A stretch of 64,000 nt of DNA from Brachyhypopomus gauderio (GCF_052324685.1 NW_027506911.1:1-64000), one strand, 5' to 3'; positions 11,510-24,014 are shown, numbered from the stretch's first letter. Notes: generated from the sequence alone by a model not told the origin. A program made the numbers and translations.

Positions 11510-11582
11510 GGGGCATTAGCTCAAGTGGTAGAGCGCTCGCTTTGCATGCGAGAGGTAGTGGGATCGATGCCCACATTCTCCA
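11510..11582 (+). tRNA. trnaa-ugc: tRNA-Ala (TGC), variant
   Basis: G5>C acceptor change. Confidence 0.88.
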
Positions 11583-12050
11583 AAGCTCTCTTACTGACTC
11601 CTTGCTTGCTTACGATAAGCATGAAGCAGCCAGCTCTAGTCTTAAGGGAATCATTTCATGACCTTCAAAGGTCTCTTAGAACATGGTCACTTTGGATTCC
11701 TCCAGCAAACAGTTGACATCTTTGCCACATCTCTTTTTACTTTTGGACAAAGACTGTCCATAAGCCAAAGGAAGCAGAGGAAAGTCCAATTCAGTCAAAA
11801 CTTAAGCATGTCGTGAAGTGGTACACCTATGCTTTTGGACAACGCGTACATGCAAGTTGACACCTACACATTTCCTTCTCCAAATGCTTTATCAGCAGAT
11901 GAATTGAACATCTAGAGTCTCGAGTTCTGACAATCCCACTGTGAAATCTCACAACAAAACATCAAACAGTTTATGTCTGTTTATAATTTTTCAACAGAAT
12001 GCACAGGTCATTCAAAAGCTGAGGCTTACCGCCTAGCTAGGTCGAGTTCA

Positions 12051-12123
12051 TGCCGAAACCCGGGATCGAACCAGGGACCTTTAGATCTTCAGTCTAACGC
12101 TCTCCCAACTGAGCTATTTCGGC
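12051..12123 (-). tRNA. trnaf-gaa: tRNA-Phe (GAA)
   Basis: Consensus copy. Confidence 0.97.
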
Positions 12124-12398
12124 AAGCTGCAGATAAACCACGTCGAGATGCAAACGAAACTTTTTCAACGACTGTTACCTTTCCTTAGGTTCTTGCAACA
12201 TGCTTTCACAGCGTAACGGTTTCGGCACAGTGAAATTCACGGACAGGTACGGCAAGACCTAATTTGGCAATGTTTATCATGATGCCAACATGAGAAAACC
12301 TTGTGGGTCAATGCTGGATTCGGTATTATTTCCTAGTCGGGCTGAGCTGATCCGTAAGCTTTCCTTAATACTCCAATCAAAAGGATAAACTCTTGAGA

Positions 12399-12471
12399 GG
12401 GGGATTAGCTCAAGTGGTAGAGCGCTTGCTTTGCATGCGAGAGGTAGTGGGATCAATGCCCACATTCTCCA
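12399..12471 (+). tRNA. trnaa-ugc: tRNA-Ala (TGC), variant
   Basis: C29>T (wobble with G41) and G57>A. Twin of the copy at 15066. Confidence 0.9.
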
Positions 12472-12939
12472 TAGCTCTCTTACTGACTCCTTGCTTGCTT
12501 ACGATAAGCATGAAGCAGCCAGCTCTAGTCTTAAGGGAATCATTTCATGACCTTCAAAGGTCTCTTAGAACATGGTCACTTTGGATTCCTCCAACAAACA
12601 GTTGACATCTTTGCCACATCTCTTTTTACTTTTGGACAAAGACTGTCCATAAGCCGAAGGAAGCAGAGGAAAGTCCAATTCAGTCAAAACTTAAGCATGT
12701 CGTGAAGTGGTACACCTATGCTTTTGGACAACGCGTACATGCAAGTTGACACCTACACATTTCCTTCTCCAAATGCTTTATCAGCAGATGAATTGAACAT
12801 CTAGAGTCTCGAGTTCTGACAATCCCACTGTGAAATCTCACAACAAAACATCAAACAGTTTATGTCTGTTTATAATTTTTCAACAGAATGCACAGGTAAT
12901 TCAAAAGCTGAGGCTTTCCGCCTAGCTAGGTCGAGTTCA

Positions 12940-13012
12940 TGCCGAAACCCGGGATCGAACCAGGGACCTTTAGATCTTCAGTCTAACGCTCTCCCAACTG
13001 AGCTATTTCGGC
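12940..13012 (-). tRNA. trnaf-gaa: tRNA-Phe (GAA)
   Basis: Consensus copy. Confidence 0.97.
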
Positions 13013-13287
13013 AAGCTGCAGATAAACCACGTCGAGATGCAAACGAAACTTTATCAACGACTGTTACCTTTCCTTAGGTTCTTGCAACATGCTTTCACAG
13101 CGTAACGGTTTTGGCACAGTGAAATTCACGGACAGGTACAGCAAGACCTAATTTGGCAATGTTTATCATGATGCCAACATGAGAAAACCTTGTGGGTCAA
13201 TGCTGGATTCGGTATTATTTCCTAGTCGGGCTGAGCTGATCCGTAAGCTTTCCTTAAAACTCCAATCAAAAGAATAAACTCTTGAGA

Positions 13288-13360
13288 GGGGGATTAGCTC
13301 AAGTGGTAGAGCGCTCGCTTTGCATGCGAGAGGTAGTGGGATCGATGCCCACATTCTCCA
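13288..13360 (+). tRNA. trnaa-ugc: tRNA-Ala (TGC)
   Basis: Consensus copy. Confidence 0.97.
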
Positions 13361-13828
13361 AAGCTCTCTTACTGACTCCTTGCTTGCTTACGATAAGCAT
13401 GAAGCAGCCAGCTCTAGTCTTAAGGGAATCATTTCATGACCTTCAAAGGTCTCTTAGAACATGGTCACTTTGGATTCCTCCAGCAAACAGTTAACATCTT
13501 TGCCACATCTCTTTTTACTTTTGGACAAAGGCTGTCCATAAGCCGAAGGAAGCAGAGGAAAGTCCAATTCAGTCAAAACTTAAGCATGTCGTGAAGTGGT
13601 ACACCTATGCTTTTGGACAACGCGTACATGCAAGTTGACACCTACACATTTCCTTCTCCAAATGCTTTATCAGCAGATGAATTGAACATCTAGAGTCTCG
13701 AGTTCTGACAATCCCACTGTGAAATCTCACAACAAAACATCAAACAGTTTATGTCTGTTTATAATTTTTCAACAGAATGCAAAGGTCATTCAAAAGCTGA
13801 GGCTTTCCACCTAGCTAGGTCGAATTCA

Positions 13829-13901
13829 TGCGGAAACCCGGGATCAAACCAGGGACCTTTAGACCTTCAGTCTAACGCTCTCCCAACTGAGCTATTCCGG
13901 C
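13829..13901 (-). tRNA. trnaf-gaa: tRNA-Phe (GAA), variant
   Basis: Same four changes as at 6717 and 11162. Confidence 0.8.
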
Positions 13902-14176
13902 AAGCTGCAGATAAACCACGTCGAGATGCAAACGAAACTTTATCAACGACTGTTACCTTTCCTTAGGTTCTTGCAACATGCTTTCACAGCGTAACGGTTT
14001 TGGCACAGTGAAATTCACGGACAGGTACAGCAAGACCTAATTTGGCAATGTTTATCATGATGCCAACATGAGAAAACCTTGTGGGTCAATGCTGGATTCG
14101 GTATTATTTCCTAGTCGGGCTGAGCTGATCCGTAAGCTTTTCTTAATACTCCAATCAAAAGGATAAACTCTTGAGA

Positions 14177-14249
14177 GGGGCATTAGCTCAAGTGGTAGAG
14201 CGCTCGCTTTGCATGCGAGAGGTAGTGGGATCGATGCCCACATTCTCCA
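14177..14249 (+). tRNA. trnaa-ugc: tRNA-Ala (TGC), variant
   Basis: G5>C acceptor change. Confidence 0.88.
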
Positions 14250-14717
14250 AAGCTCTCTTACTGACTCCTTGCTTGCTTACGATAAGCATGAAGCAGCCAG
14301 CTCTAGTCTTAAGGGAATCATTTCATGACCTTCAAAGGTCTCTTAGAACATGGTCACTTTGGATTCCTCCAGCAAACAGTTGACATCTTTGCCACATCTC
14401 TTTTTACTTTTGGACAAAGACTGTCCATAAGCCAAAGGAAGCAGAGGAAAGTCCAATTCAGTCAAAACTTAAGCATGTCGTGAAGTGGTACACCTATGCT
14501 TTTGGACAACGCGTACATGCAAGTTGACACCTACACATTTCCTTCTCCAAATGCTTTATCAGCAGATGAATTGAACATCTAGAGTCTCGAGTTCTGACAA
14601 TCCCACTGTGAAATCTCACAACAAAACATCAAACAGTTTATGTCTGTTTATAATTTTTCAACAGAATGCACAGGTCATTCAAAAGCTGAGGCTTACCGCC
14701 TAGCTAGGTCGAGTTCA

Positions 14718-14790
14718 TGCCAAAACCCGGGATCGAACCAGGGACCTTTAGATCTTCAGTCTAACGCTCTCCCAACTGAGCTATTTCGGC
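14718..14790 (-). tRNA. trnaf-gaa: tRNA-Phe (GAA), variant
   Basis: C69>T leaves a G4-U69 wobble. Confidence 0.94.
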
Positions 14791-15065
14791 AAGCTGCAGA
14801 TAAACCACGTCGAGATGCAAACGAAACTTTTTCAACGACTGTTACCTTTCCTTAGGTTCTTGCAACATGCTTTCACAGCGTAACGGTTTCGGCACAGTGA
14901 AATTCACGGACAGGTACGGCAAGACCTAATTTGGCAATGTTTATCATGATGCCAACATGAGAAAACCTTGTGGGTCAATGCTGGATTCGGTATTATTTCC
15001 TAGTCGGGCTGAGCTGATCCGTAAGCTTTCCTTAATACTCCAATCAAAAGGATAAACTCTTGAGA

Positions 15066-15138
15066 GGGGGATTAGCTCAAGTGGTAGAGCGCTTGCTTTG
15101 CATGCGAGAGGTAGTGGGATCAATGCCCACATTCTCCA
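15066..15138 (+). tRNA. trnaa-ugc: tRNA-Ala (TGC), variant
   Basis: C29>T and G57>A, as at 12399, three units upstream. Confidence 0.9.
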
Positions 15139-15606
15139 TAGCTCTCTTACTGACTCCTTGCTTGCTTACGATAAGCATGAAGCAGCCAGCTCTAGTCTTA
15201 AGGGAATCATTTCATGACCTTCAAAGGTCTCTTAGAACATGGTCACTTTGGATTCCTCCAACAAACAGTTGACATCTTTGCCACATCTCTTTTTACTTTT
15301 GGACAAAGACTGTCCATAAGCCGAAGGAAGCAGAGGAAAGTCCAATTCAGTCAAAACTTAAGCATGTCGTGAAGTGGTACACCTATGCTTTTGGACAACG
15401 CGTACATGCAAGTTGACACCTACACATTTCCTTCTCCAAATGCTTTATCAGCAGATGAATTGAACATCTAGAGTCTCGAGTTCTGACAATCCCACTGTGA
15501 AATCTCACAACAAAACATCAAACAGTTTATGTCTGTTTATAATTTTTCAACAGAATGCACAGGTAATTCAAAAGCTGAGGCTTTCCGCCTAGCTAGGTCG
15601 AGTTCA

Positions 15607-15679
15607 TGCCGAAACCCGGGATCGAACCAGGGACCTTTAGATCTTCAGTCTAACGCTCTCCCAACTGAGCTATTTCGGC
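15607..15679 (-). tRNA. trnaf-gaa: tRNA-Phe (GAA)
   Basis: Consensus copy. Confidence 0.97.
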
Positions 15680-15954
15680 AAGCTGCAGATAAACCACGTC
15701 GAGATGCAAACGAAACTTTATCAACGACTGTTACCTTTCCTTAGGTTCTTGCAACATGCTTTCACAGCGTAACGGTTTTGGCACAGTGAAATTCACGGAC
15801 AGGTACGGCAAGACCTAATTTGGCAATGTTTATCATGATGCCAACATGAGAAAACCTTGTGGGTCAATGCTGGATTCGGTATTATTTCCTAGTCGGGCTG
15901 AGCTGATCCGTAAGCTTTCCTTAAAACTCCAATCAAAAGAATAAACTCTTGAGA

Positions 15955-16027
15955 GGGGGATTAGCTCAAGTAGTAGAGCGCTCGCTTTGCATGCGAGAGG
16001 TAATGGGATCGATGCCCACATTCTCCA
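15955..16027 (+). tRNA. trnaa-ugc: tRNA-Ala (TGC), variant
   Basis: G18>A removes an invariant D-loop G (also in the A box); G49>A in the T stem. Confidence 0.82.
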
Positions 16028-16495
16028 AAGCTTTCTTACTGACTCCTTGCTTGCTTACGATAAGCATGAAACAGCCAGCAATAGTCTTAAGGGAATCATT
16101 TCATGACCTTCAAAGGTCTCTTAGAACATGGTCACTTTGGATTCCTCCAGCAAACAGTTGACATCTTTGCCACATCTCTTTTTACTTTTGGACAAAGACT
16201 GTCCATAAGCCGAAGGAAGCAGAGGAAAGTCCAATTCAGTCAAAACTTAAGCATGTTGTGAAGTGGTACACCTATGCTTTTGGACAACGCGTACATGCAA
16301 GTTGACACCTACACATTTCCTTCTCCAAATGCTTTATCAGCAGATGAATTGAACATCTAGAGTCTCGAGTTCTGACAATCCCACTGTGAAATCTCACAAC
16401 AAAACATCAAACAGTTTATGTCTGTTTATAATTTTTCAACAGAATGCACAGGTCATTCAAAAGCTGAGGCTTTCCGCCTAGCTAGGTCGAGTTCA

Positions 16496-16568
16496 TGCGG
16501 AAACCCGGGATCGAACCAGGGACCTTTAAATCTTCAGTCTAACGCTCTCCCAACTGAGCTATTTCGGC
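16496..16568 (-). tRNA. trnaf-gaa: tRNA-Phe (GAA), variant
   Basis: G70>C and C40>T, as at 3161. Confidence 0.9.
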
Positions 16569-16843
16569 AAGCTGCAGATAAACCACGTCGAGATGCAAAC
16601 GAAACTTTATCAACGACTGTTACCTTTCCTTAGGTTCTTGCAACATGCTTTCACAGCGTAACGGTTTTGGCACAGTGAAATTCACGGACAGGTACGGCAA
16701 GACCTAATTTGGCAATGTTTATCATGATGCCAACATGAGAAAACCTTGTGGGTCAATGCTGGATTCGGTATTATTTCCTAGTCGGGCTGAGCTGATCCGT
16801 AAGCTTTCCTTAAAACTCCAATCAAAAGGATAAACTCTTGAGA

Positions 16844-16916
16844 GGGGGATTAGCTCAAGTGGTAGAGAGCTCGCTTTGCATGCGAGAGGTGGTAGGATCG
16901 ATGCCCACATTCTCCA
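16844..16916 (+). tRNA. trnaa-ugc: tRNA-Ala (TGC), variant
   Basis: C25>A, A48>G, G51>A, identical to the copy at 3509. Confidence 0.8.
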
Positions 16917-17384
16917 AAGCTCTCTTACTGACTCCTTTCTTGCTTACGATAAGCATGAAGCAGCCAGCTCTAGTCTTAAGGGAATCATTTCATGACCTTC
17001 AAAGGTCTCTTAGAACATGGTCACTTTGGATTCCTCCAGCAAACAGTTGACATCTTTGCCACATCTCTTTTTACTTTTGGACAAAGACTGTCCATAAGCC
17101 AAAGGAAGCAGAGGAAAGTCCAATTCAGTCAAAACTTAAGCATGTCGTGAAGTGGTACACCTATGCTTTTGGACAACGCGTACATGCAAGTTGACACCTA
17201 CACATTTCCTTCTCCAAATGCTTTATCAGCAGATGAATTGAACATCTAGAGTCTCGAGTTCTGACAATCCCACTGTGAAATCTCACAACAAAACATCAAA
17301 CAGTTTATGTCTGTTTATAATTTTTCAACAGAATGCACAGGTCATTCAAAAGCTGAGGCTTACCGCCTAGCTAGGTCGAGTTCA

Positions 17385-17457
17385 TGCCGAAACCCGGGAT
17401 CGAACCAGGGACCTTTAGATCTTCAGTCTAACGCTCTCCCAACTGAGCTATTTCGGC
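17385..17457 (-). tRNA. trnaf-gaa: tRNA-Phe (GAA)
   Basis: Consensus copy. Confidence 0.97.
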
Positions 17458-17732
17458 AAGCTGCAGATAAACCACGTCGAGATGCAAACGAAACTTTTTC
17501 AACGACTGTTACCTTTCCTTAGGTTCTTGCAACATGCTTTCACAGCGTAACGGTTTCGGCACAGTGAAATTCACGGACAGGTACGGCAAGACCTAATTTG
17601 GCAATGTTTATCATGATGCCAACATGAGAAAACCTTGTGGGTCAATGCTGGATTCGGTATTATTTCCTAGTCGGGCTGAGCTGATCCGTAAGCTTTCCTT
17701 AATACTCCAATCAAAAGGATAAACTCTTGAGA

Positions 17733-17805
17733 GGGGGATTAGCTCAAGTGGTAGAGCGCTCGCTTTGCATGCGAGAGGTAGTGGGATCGATGCCCACATT
17801 CTCCA
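17733..17805 (+). tRNA. trnaa-ugc: tRNA-Ala (TGC)
   Basis: Consensus copy. Confidence 0.97.
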
Positions 17806-18273
17806 AAGCTCTCTTACTGACTCCTTGCTTGCTTACGATAAGCATGAAGCAGCCAGCTCTAGTCTTAAGGGAATCATTTCATGACCTTCAAAGGTCTCTT
17901 AGAACATGGTCACTTTGGATTCCTCCAGCAAACAGTTGACATCTTTGCCACATCTCTTTTTACTTTTGGACAAAGACTGTCCATAAGCCGAAGGAAGCAG
18001 AGGAAAGTCCAATTCAGTCAAAACTTAAGCATGTTGTGAAGTGGTACACCTATGCTTTTGGACAACGCGTACATGCATGTTGACACCTACACATTTCCTT
18101 CTCCAAATGCTTTATCAGCAGATGAATTGAACATCTAGAGTCTCGAGTTCTGACAATCCCACTGTGAAATCTCACAACAAAACATCAAACAGTTTATGTC
18201 TGTTTATAATTTTTCAACAGAATGCACAGGTCATTCAAAAGCTGAGGCTTTCCGCCTAGCTAGGTCGAGTTCA

Positions 18274-18346
18274 TGCGGAAACCCGGGATCGAACCAGGGA
18301 CCTTTAAATCTTCAGTCTAACGCTCTCCCAACTGAGCTATTTCGGC
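18274..18346 (-). tRNA. trnaf-gaa: tRNA-Phe (GAA), variant
   Basis: G70>C and C40>T, as at 4939. Confidence 0.9.
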
Positions 18347-18621
18347 AAGCTGCAGATAAACCACGTCGAGATGCAAACGAAACTTTATCAACGACTGTTA
18401 CCTTTCCTTAGGTTCTTGCAACATGCTTTCACAGCGTAACGGTTTTGGCACAGTGAAATTCACGGACAGGTACGGCAAGACCTAATTTGGCAATGTTTAT
18501 CATGATGCCAACATGAGAAAACCTTGTGGGTCAATGCTGGATTCGGTATTATTTCCTAGTCGGGCTGAGCTGACCCGTAAGCTTTCCTTAAAACTCCAAT
18601 CAAAAGGATAAACTCTTGAGA

Positions 18622-18694
18622 GGGGGATTAGCTCAAGTGGTAGAGCGCTCGCTTTGCATGCGAGAGGTAGTAGGATCGATGCCCACATTCTCCA
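18622..18694 (+). tRNA. trnaa-ugc: tRNA-Ala (TGC), variant
   Basis: G51>A, as at 5287. Confidence 0.9.
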
Positions 18695-19162
18695 AAGCTC
18701 TCTTACTGACTCCTTTCTTGCTTACGATAAGCATGAAGCAGCCAGCTCTAGTCTTAAGGGAATCATTTCATGACCTTCAAAGGTCTCTTAGAACATGGTC
18801 ACTTTGGATTCCTCCAGCAAACAGTTGACATCTTTGCCACATCTCTTTTTACTTTTGGACAAAGACTGTCCATAAGCCGAAGGAAGCAGAGGAAAGTCCA
18901 ATTCAGTCAAAACTTAAGCATGTCGTGAAGTGGTACACCTATGCTTTTGGACAACGCGTACATGCAAGTTGACACCTACACATTTCCTTCTCCAAATGCT
19001 TTATCAGCAGATGAATTGAACATCTAGAGTCTCGAGTTCTGACAATCCCACTGTGAAATCTCACAACAAAACATCAAACAGTTTATGTCTGTTTATAATT
19101 TTTCAACAGAATGCACAGGTAATTCAAAAGCTGAGGCTTTCCGCCTAGCTAGGTCGAGTTCA

Positions 19163-19235
19163 TGCCGAAACCCGGGATCGAACCAGGGACCTTTAGATCT
19201 TCAGTCTAACGCTCTCCCAACTGAGCTATTTCGGC
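19163..19235 (-). tRNA. trnaf-gaa: tRNA-Phe (GAA)
   Basis: Consensus copy. Confidence 0.97.
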
Positions 19236-19510
19236 AAGCTGCAGATAAACCACGTCGAGATGCAAACGAAACTTTATCAACGACTGTTACCTTTCCTTAG
19301 GTTCTTGCAACATGCTTTCACAGCGTAACGGTTTCGGCACAGTGAAATTCACGGACAGGTACGGCAAGACCTAATTTGGCAATGTTTATCATGATGCCAA
19401 CATGAGAAAACCTTGTGGGTCGATGCTGGATTCGGTATTATTTCCTAGTCGGGCTGAGCTGATCCGTAAGCTTTCCTTAATACTCCAATCAAAAGGATAA
19501 ACTCTTGAGA

Positions 19511-19583
19511 GGGGGATTAGCTCAAGTGGTAGAGCGCTCGCTTTGCATGCGAGAGGTAGTGGGACCGATGCCCACATTCTCCA
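19511..19583 (+). tRNA. trnaa-ugc: tRNA-Ala (TGC), variant
   Basis: T55>C, as at 6176. Confidence 0.88.
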
Positions 19584-20051
19584 AAGCTCTCTTACTGACT
19601 CCTTGCTTGCTTACGATAAGCATGAAGCAGCCAGCTCTAGTCTTAAGGGAATCATTTCATGACCTTCAAAGGTCTCTTAGAACATGGTCACTTTGGATTC
19701 CTCCAGCAAACAGTTGACATCTTTGCCACATCTCTTTTTACTTTTGGACAAAGACTGTCCATAAGCCAAAGGAAGCAGAGGAAAGTCCAATTCAGTCAAA
19801 ACTTAAGCATGTCGTGAAGTGGTACACCTATGCTTTTGGACAACGCGTACATGCAAGTTGACACCTACACATTTCCTTCTCCAAATGCTTTATCAGCAGA
19901 TGAATTGAACATCTAGAGTCTCGAGTTCTGACAATCCCACTGTGAAATCTCACAACAAAACATCAAACAGTTTATGTCTGTTTATAATTTTTCAACAGAA
20001 TGCACAGGTCATTCAAAAGCTGAGGCTTTCCGCCTAGCTAGGTCGAGTTCA

Positions 20052-20124
20052 TGCCGAAACCCGGGATCGAACCAGGGACCTTTAGATCTTCAGTCTAACG
20101 CTCTCCCAACTGAGCTATTTCGGC
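20052..20124 (-). tRNA. trnaf-gaa: tRNA-Phe (GAA)
   Basis: Consensus copy. Confidence 0.97.
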
Positions 20125-20399
20125 AAGCTGCAGATAAACCACGTCGAGATGCAAACGAAACTTTATCAACGACTGTTACCTTTCCTTAGGTTCTTGCAAC
20201 ATGCTTTCACAGCGTAACGGTTTCGGCACAGTGAAATTCACGGACAGGTACGGCAAGACCTAATTTGGCAATGTTTATCATGATGCCAACATGAGAAAAC
20301 CTTGTGGGTCAATGCTGGATTCGGTATTATTTCCTAGTCGGGCTGAGCTGATCCGTAAGCTTTCCTTAAAACTCCAATCAAAAGGATAAACTCTTGACA

Positions 20400-20472
20400 G
20401 GGGGATTAGCTCAAGTGGTAGAGCGCTCGCTTTGCATGCGAGAGGTAGTAGGATCGATGCCCACATTCTCCA
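20400..20472 (+). tRNA. trnaa-ugc: tRNA-Ala (TGC), variant
   Basis: G51>A. The 5' flank reads GACAG instead of GAGAG. Confidence 0.9.
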
Positions 20473-20940
20473 AAGCTCTCTTACTGACTCCTTTCTTGCT
20501 TACGATAAGCATGAAGCAGCCAGCTCTAGTCTTAAGGGAATCATTTCATGACCTTCAAAGGTCTCTTAGAACATGGTCACTTTGGATTCCTCCAGCAAAC
20601 AGTTGACATCTTTGCCACATCTCTTTTTACTTTTGGACAAAGAATGTCCATAAGCCGAAGGAAGCAGAGGAAAGTCCAATTCAGTCAAAACTTAAGCATG
20701 TCGTGAAGTGGTACACCTATGCTTTTGGACAACGCGTACATGCAAGTTGACACCTACACATTTCCTTCTCCAAATGCTTTATCAGCAGATGAATTGAACA
20801 TCTAGAGTCTCGAGTTCTGACAATCCCACTGTGAAATCTCACAACAAAACATCAAACAGTTTATGTCTGTTTATAATTTTTCAACAGAATGCACAGGTCA
20901 TTCAAAAGCTGAGGCTTTCCGCCTAGCTAGGTAGAGTTCA

Positions 20941-21013
20941 TGCCGAAACCCGGGATCGAACCAGGGACCTTTAGATCTTCAGTCTAACGCTCTCCCAACT
21001 GAGCTATTTCGGC
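20941..21013 (-). tRNA. trnaf-gaa: tRNA-Phe (GAA)
   Basis: Consensus copy. Confidence 0.97.
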
Positions 21014-21288
21014 AAGCTGCAGATAAACCACGTCGAGATGCAAACGAAACTTTATCAACGACTGTTACCTTTCCTTAGGTTCTTGCAACATGCTTTCACA
21101 GCGTAACGGTTTTGGCACAGTGAAATTCACGGACAGGTACGGCAAGACCTAATTTGGCAATGTTTATCATGATGCCAACATGAGAAAACCTTGTGGGTCA
21201 ATGCTGGATTCGGTATTATTTCCTAGTCGGGCTGAGCTGATCCGTAAGCTTTCCTTAAAACTCCAATCAAAAGAATAAACTCTTGAGA

Positions 21289-21361
21289 GGGGGATTAGCT
21301 CAAGTGGTAGAGCGCTCGCTTTGCATGCGAGAGGTAGTGGGATCGATGCCCACATTCTCCA
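21289..21361 (+). tRNA. trnaa-ugc: tRNA-Ala (TGC)
   Basis: Consensus copy; 7 bp are missing from its 3' spacer near 21393. Confidence 0.97.
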
Positions 21362-21822
21362 AAGCTCTCTTACTGACTCCTTGCTTGCTTACGGTAAGCA
21401 GCCAGCTCTAGTCTTAAGGGAATCATTTCATGACCTTCAAAGGTCTCTTAGAACATGGTCACTTTGGATTCCTCCAGCAAACAGTTGACATCTTTGCCAC
21501 ATCTCTTTTTACTTTTGGACAAAGACTGTCCATAAGCCAAAGGAAGCAGAGGAAAGTCCAATTCAGTCAAAACTTAAGCATGTCGTGAAGTGGTACACCT
21601 ATGCTTTTGGACAACGCGTACATGCAAGTTGACACCTACACATTTCCTTCTCCAAATGCTTTATCAGCAGATGAATTGAACATCTAGAGTCTCGAGTTCT
21701 GACAATCCCACTGTGAAATCTCACAACAAAACATCAAACAGTTTATGTCTGTTTATAATTTTTCAACAGAATGCACAGGTCATTCAAAAGCTGAGGCTTT
21801 CCGCCTAGCTAGGTCGAGTTCA

Positions 21823-21895
21823 TGCAGAAACCCGGGATCGAACAAGGGACCTTTAGATCTTCAGTCTAACGCTCTCCCAACTGAGCTATTTCGGC
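21823..21895 (-). tRNA. trnaf-gaa: tRNA-Phe (GAA), variant
   Basis: G70>T (acceptor mismatch) and G52>T (T-stem mismatch). Confidence 0.85.
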
Positions 21896-22170
21896 AAGCT
21901 GCAGATAAAGCACGTCGAGATGCAAACGAAACTTTATCAACGACTGTTACCTTTCCTTAGGTTCTTGCAACATGCTTTCACAGCGTAACGGTTTCGGCAC
22001 AGTGAAATTCACGGACAGGTACGGCAAGACCTAATTTGGCAATGTTTATCATGATGCCAACATGAGAAAACCTTGTGGGTCAATGCTGGATTCGGTATTA
22101 TTTCCTAGTCGGGCTGAGCTGATCCGTAAGCTTTCCTTAAAACTCCAATCAAAAGGATAAACTCTTGACA

Positions 22171-22243
22171 GGGGGATTAGCTCAAGTTGTAGAGCGCTCG
22201 CTTTGCATGCGAGAGGTAGTAGGATCGATGCCCACATTCTCCA
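22171..22243 (+). tRNA. trnaa-ugc: tRNA-Ala (TGC), variant
   Basis: G18>T in the D loop and G51>A; probably impaired. Confidence 0.82.
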
Positions 22244-22711
22244 AAGCTCTCTTACTGACTCCTTTCTTGCTTACGATAAGCATGAAGCAGCCAGCTCTAG
22301 TCTTAAGGGAATCATTTCATGACCTTCAAAGGTCTCTTAGAACATGGTCACTTTGGATTCCTCCAGCAAACAGTTGACATCTTTGCCACATCTCTTTTTA
22401 CTTTTGGACAAAGAATGTCCATAAGCCGAAGGAAGCAGAGGAAAGTCCAATTCAGTCAAAACTTAAGCATGTCGTGAAGTGGTACACCTATGCTTTTGGA
22501 CAACGCGTACATGCAAGTTGACACCTACACATTTCCTTCTCCAAATGCTTTATCAGCAGATGAATTGAACATCTAGAGTCTCGAGTTCTGACAATCCCAC
22601 TGTGAAATCTCACAACAAAACATCAAACAGTTTATGTCTGTTTATAATTTTTCAACAGAATGCACAGGTCATTCAAAAGCTGAGGCTTTCCGCCTAGCTA
22701 GGTAGAGTTCA

Positions 22712-22784
22712 TGCCGAAACCCGGGATCGAACCAGGGACCTTTAGATCTTCAGTCTAACGGTCTCCCAACTGAGCTATTTCGGC
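22712..22784 (-). tRNA. trnaf-gaa: tRNA-Phe (GAA), variant
   Basis: G24>C breaks C11-G24 in the D stem. Confidence 0.88.
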
Positions 22785-23059
22785 AAGCTGCAGATAAACC
22801 ACGTCGAGATGCAAACGAAACTTTATCAACGACTGTTACCTTTCCTTAGGTTCTTGCAACATGCTTTCACAGCGTAACGGTTTTGGCACAGTGAAATTCA
22901 CGGACAGGTACGGCAAGACCTAATTTGGCAATGTTTATCATGATGCCAACATGAGAAAACCTTGTGGGTCAATGCTGGATTCGGTATTATTTCCTAGTCG
23001 GGCTGAGCTGATCCGTAAGCTTTCCTTAAAACTCCAATCAAAAGAATAAACTCTTGAGA

Positions 23060-23132
23060 GGGGGATTAGCTCAAGTGGTAGAGCGCTCGCTTTGCATGCG
23101 AGAGGTAGTGGGATCGATGCCCACATTCTCCA
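23060..23132 (+). tRNA. trnaa-ugc: tRNA-Ala (TGC)
   Basis: Consensus copy; 7 bp missing downstream near 23166. Confidence 0.97.
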
Positions 23133-23593
23133 AAGCTCTCTTACTGACTCCTTGCTTGCTTACGATAAGCAGCCAGCACTAGTCTTAAGGGAATCATTTC
23201 ATGACCTTCAAAGGTCTCTTAGAACATGGTCACTTTGGATTCCTCCAGCAAACAGTTGACATCTTTGCCACATCTCTTTTTACTTTTGGACAAAGAATGT
23301 CCATAAGCCGAAGGAAGCAGAGGAAAGTCCAATTCAGTCAAAACTTAAGCATGTCGTGAAGTGGTACACCTATGCTTTTGGACAACGCGTACATGCAAGT
23401 TGACACCTACACATTTCCTTCTCCAAATGCTTTATCAGCAGATGAATTGAACATCTAGAGTCTCGAGTTCTGACAATCCCACTGTGAAATCTCACAACAA
23501 AACATCAAACAGTTTATGTCTGTTTATAATTTTTCAACAGAATGCACAGGTCATTCAAAAGCTGAGGCTTTCCACCTAGCTAGGTAGAGTTCA

Positions 23594-23666
23594 TGCCGAA
23601 ACCCGGGATCGAACCAGGGACCTTTAGATCTTCAGTCTAACGCTCTCCCAACTGAGCTATTTCGGC
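23594..23666 (-). tRNA. trnaf-gaa: tRNA-Phe (GAA)
   Basis: Consensus copy. Confidence 0.97.
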
Positions 23667-23941
23667 AAGCTGCAGATAAACCACGTCGAGATGCAAACGA
23701 AACTTTATCAACGACTGTTACCTTTCCTTAGGTTCTTGCAACATGCTTTCACAGCGTAACGGTTTTGGCACAGTGAAATTCACGGACAGGTACGGCAAGA
23801 CCTAATTTGGCAATGTTTATCATGATGCCAACATGAGAAAACCTTGTGGGTCAATGCTGGATTCGGTATTATTTCCTAGTCGGGCTGAGCTGATCCGTAA
23901 GCTTTCCTTAAAACTCCAATCAAAAGAATAAACTCTTGAGA

Positions 23942-24014
23942 GGGGGATTAGCTCAAGTGGTAGAGCGCTCGCTTTGCATGCGAGAGGTAATGGGATCGAT
24001 GCCCACATTCTCCA
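23942..24014 (+). tRNA. trnaa-ugc: tRNA-Ala (TGC), variant
   Basis: G49>A, as in the first copy. Confidence 0.92.
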
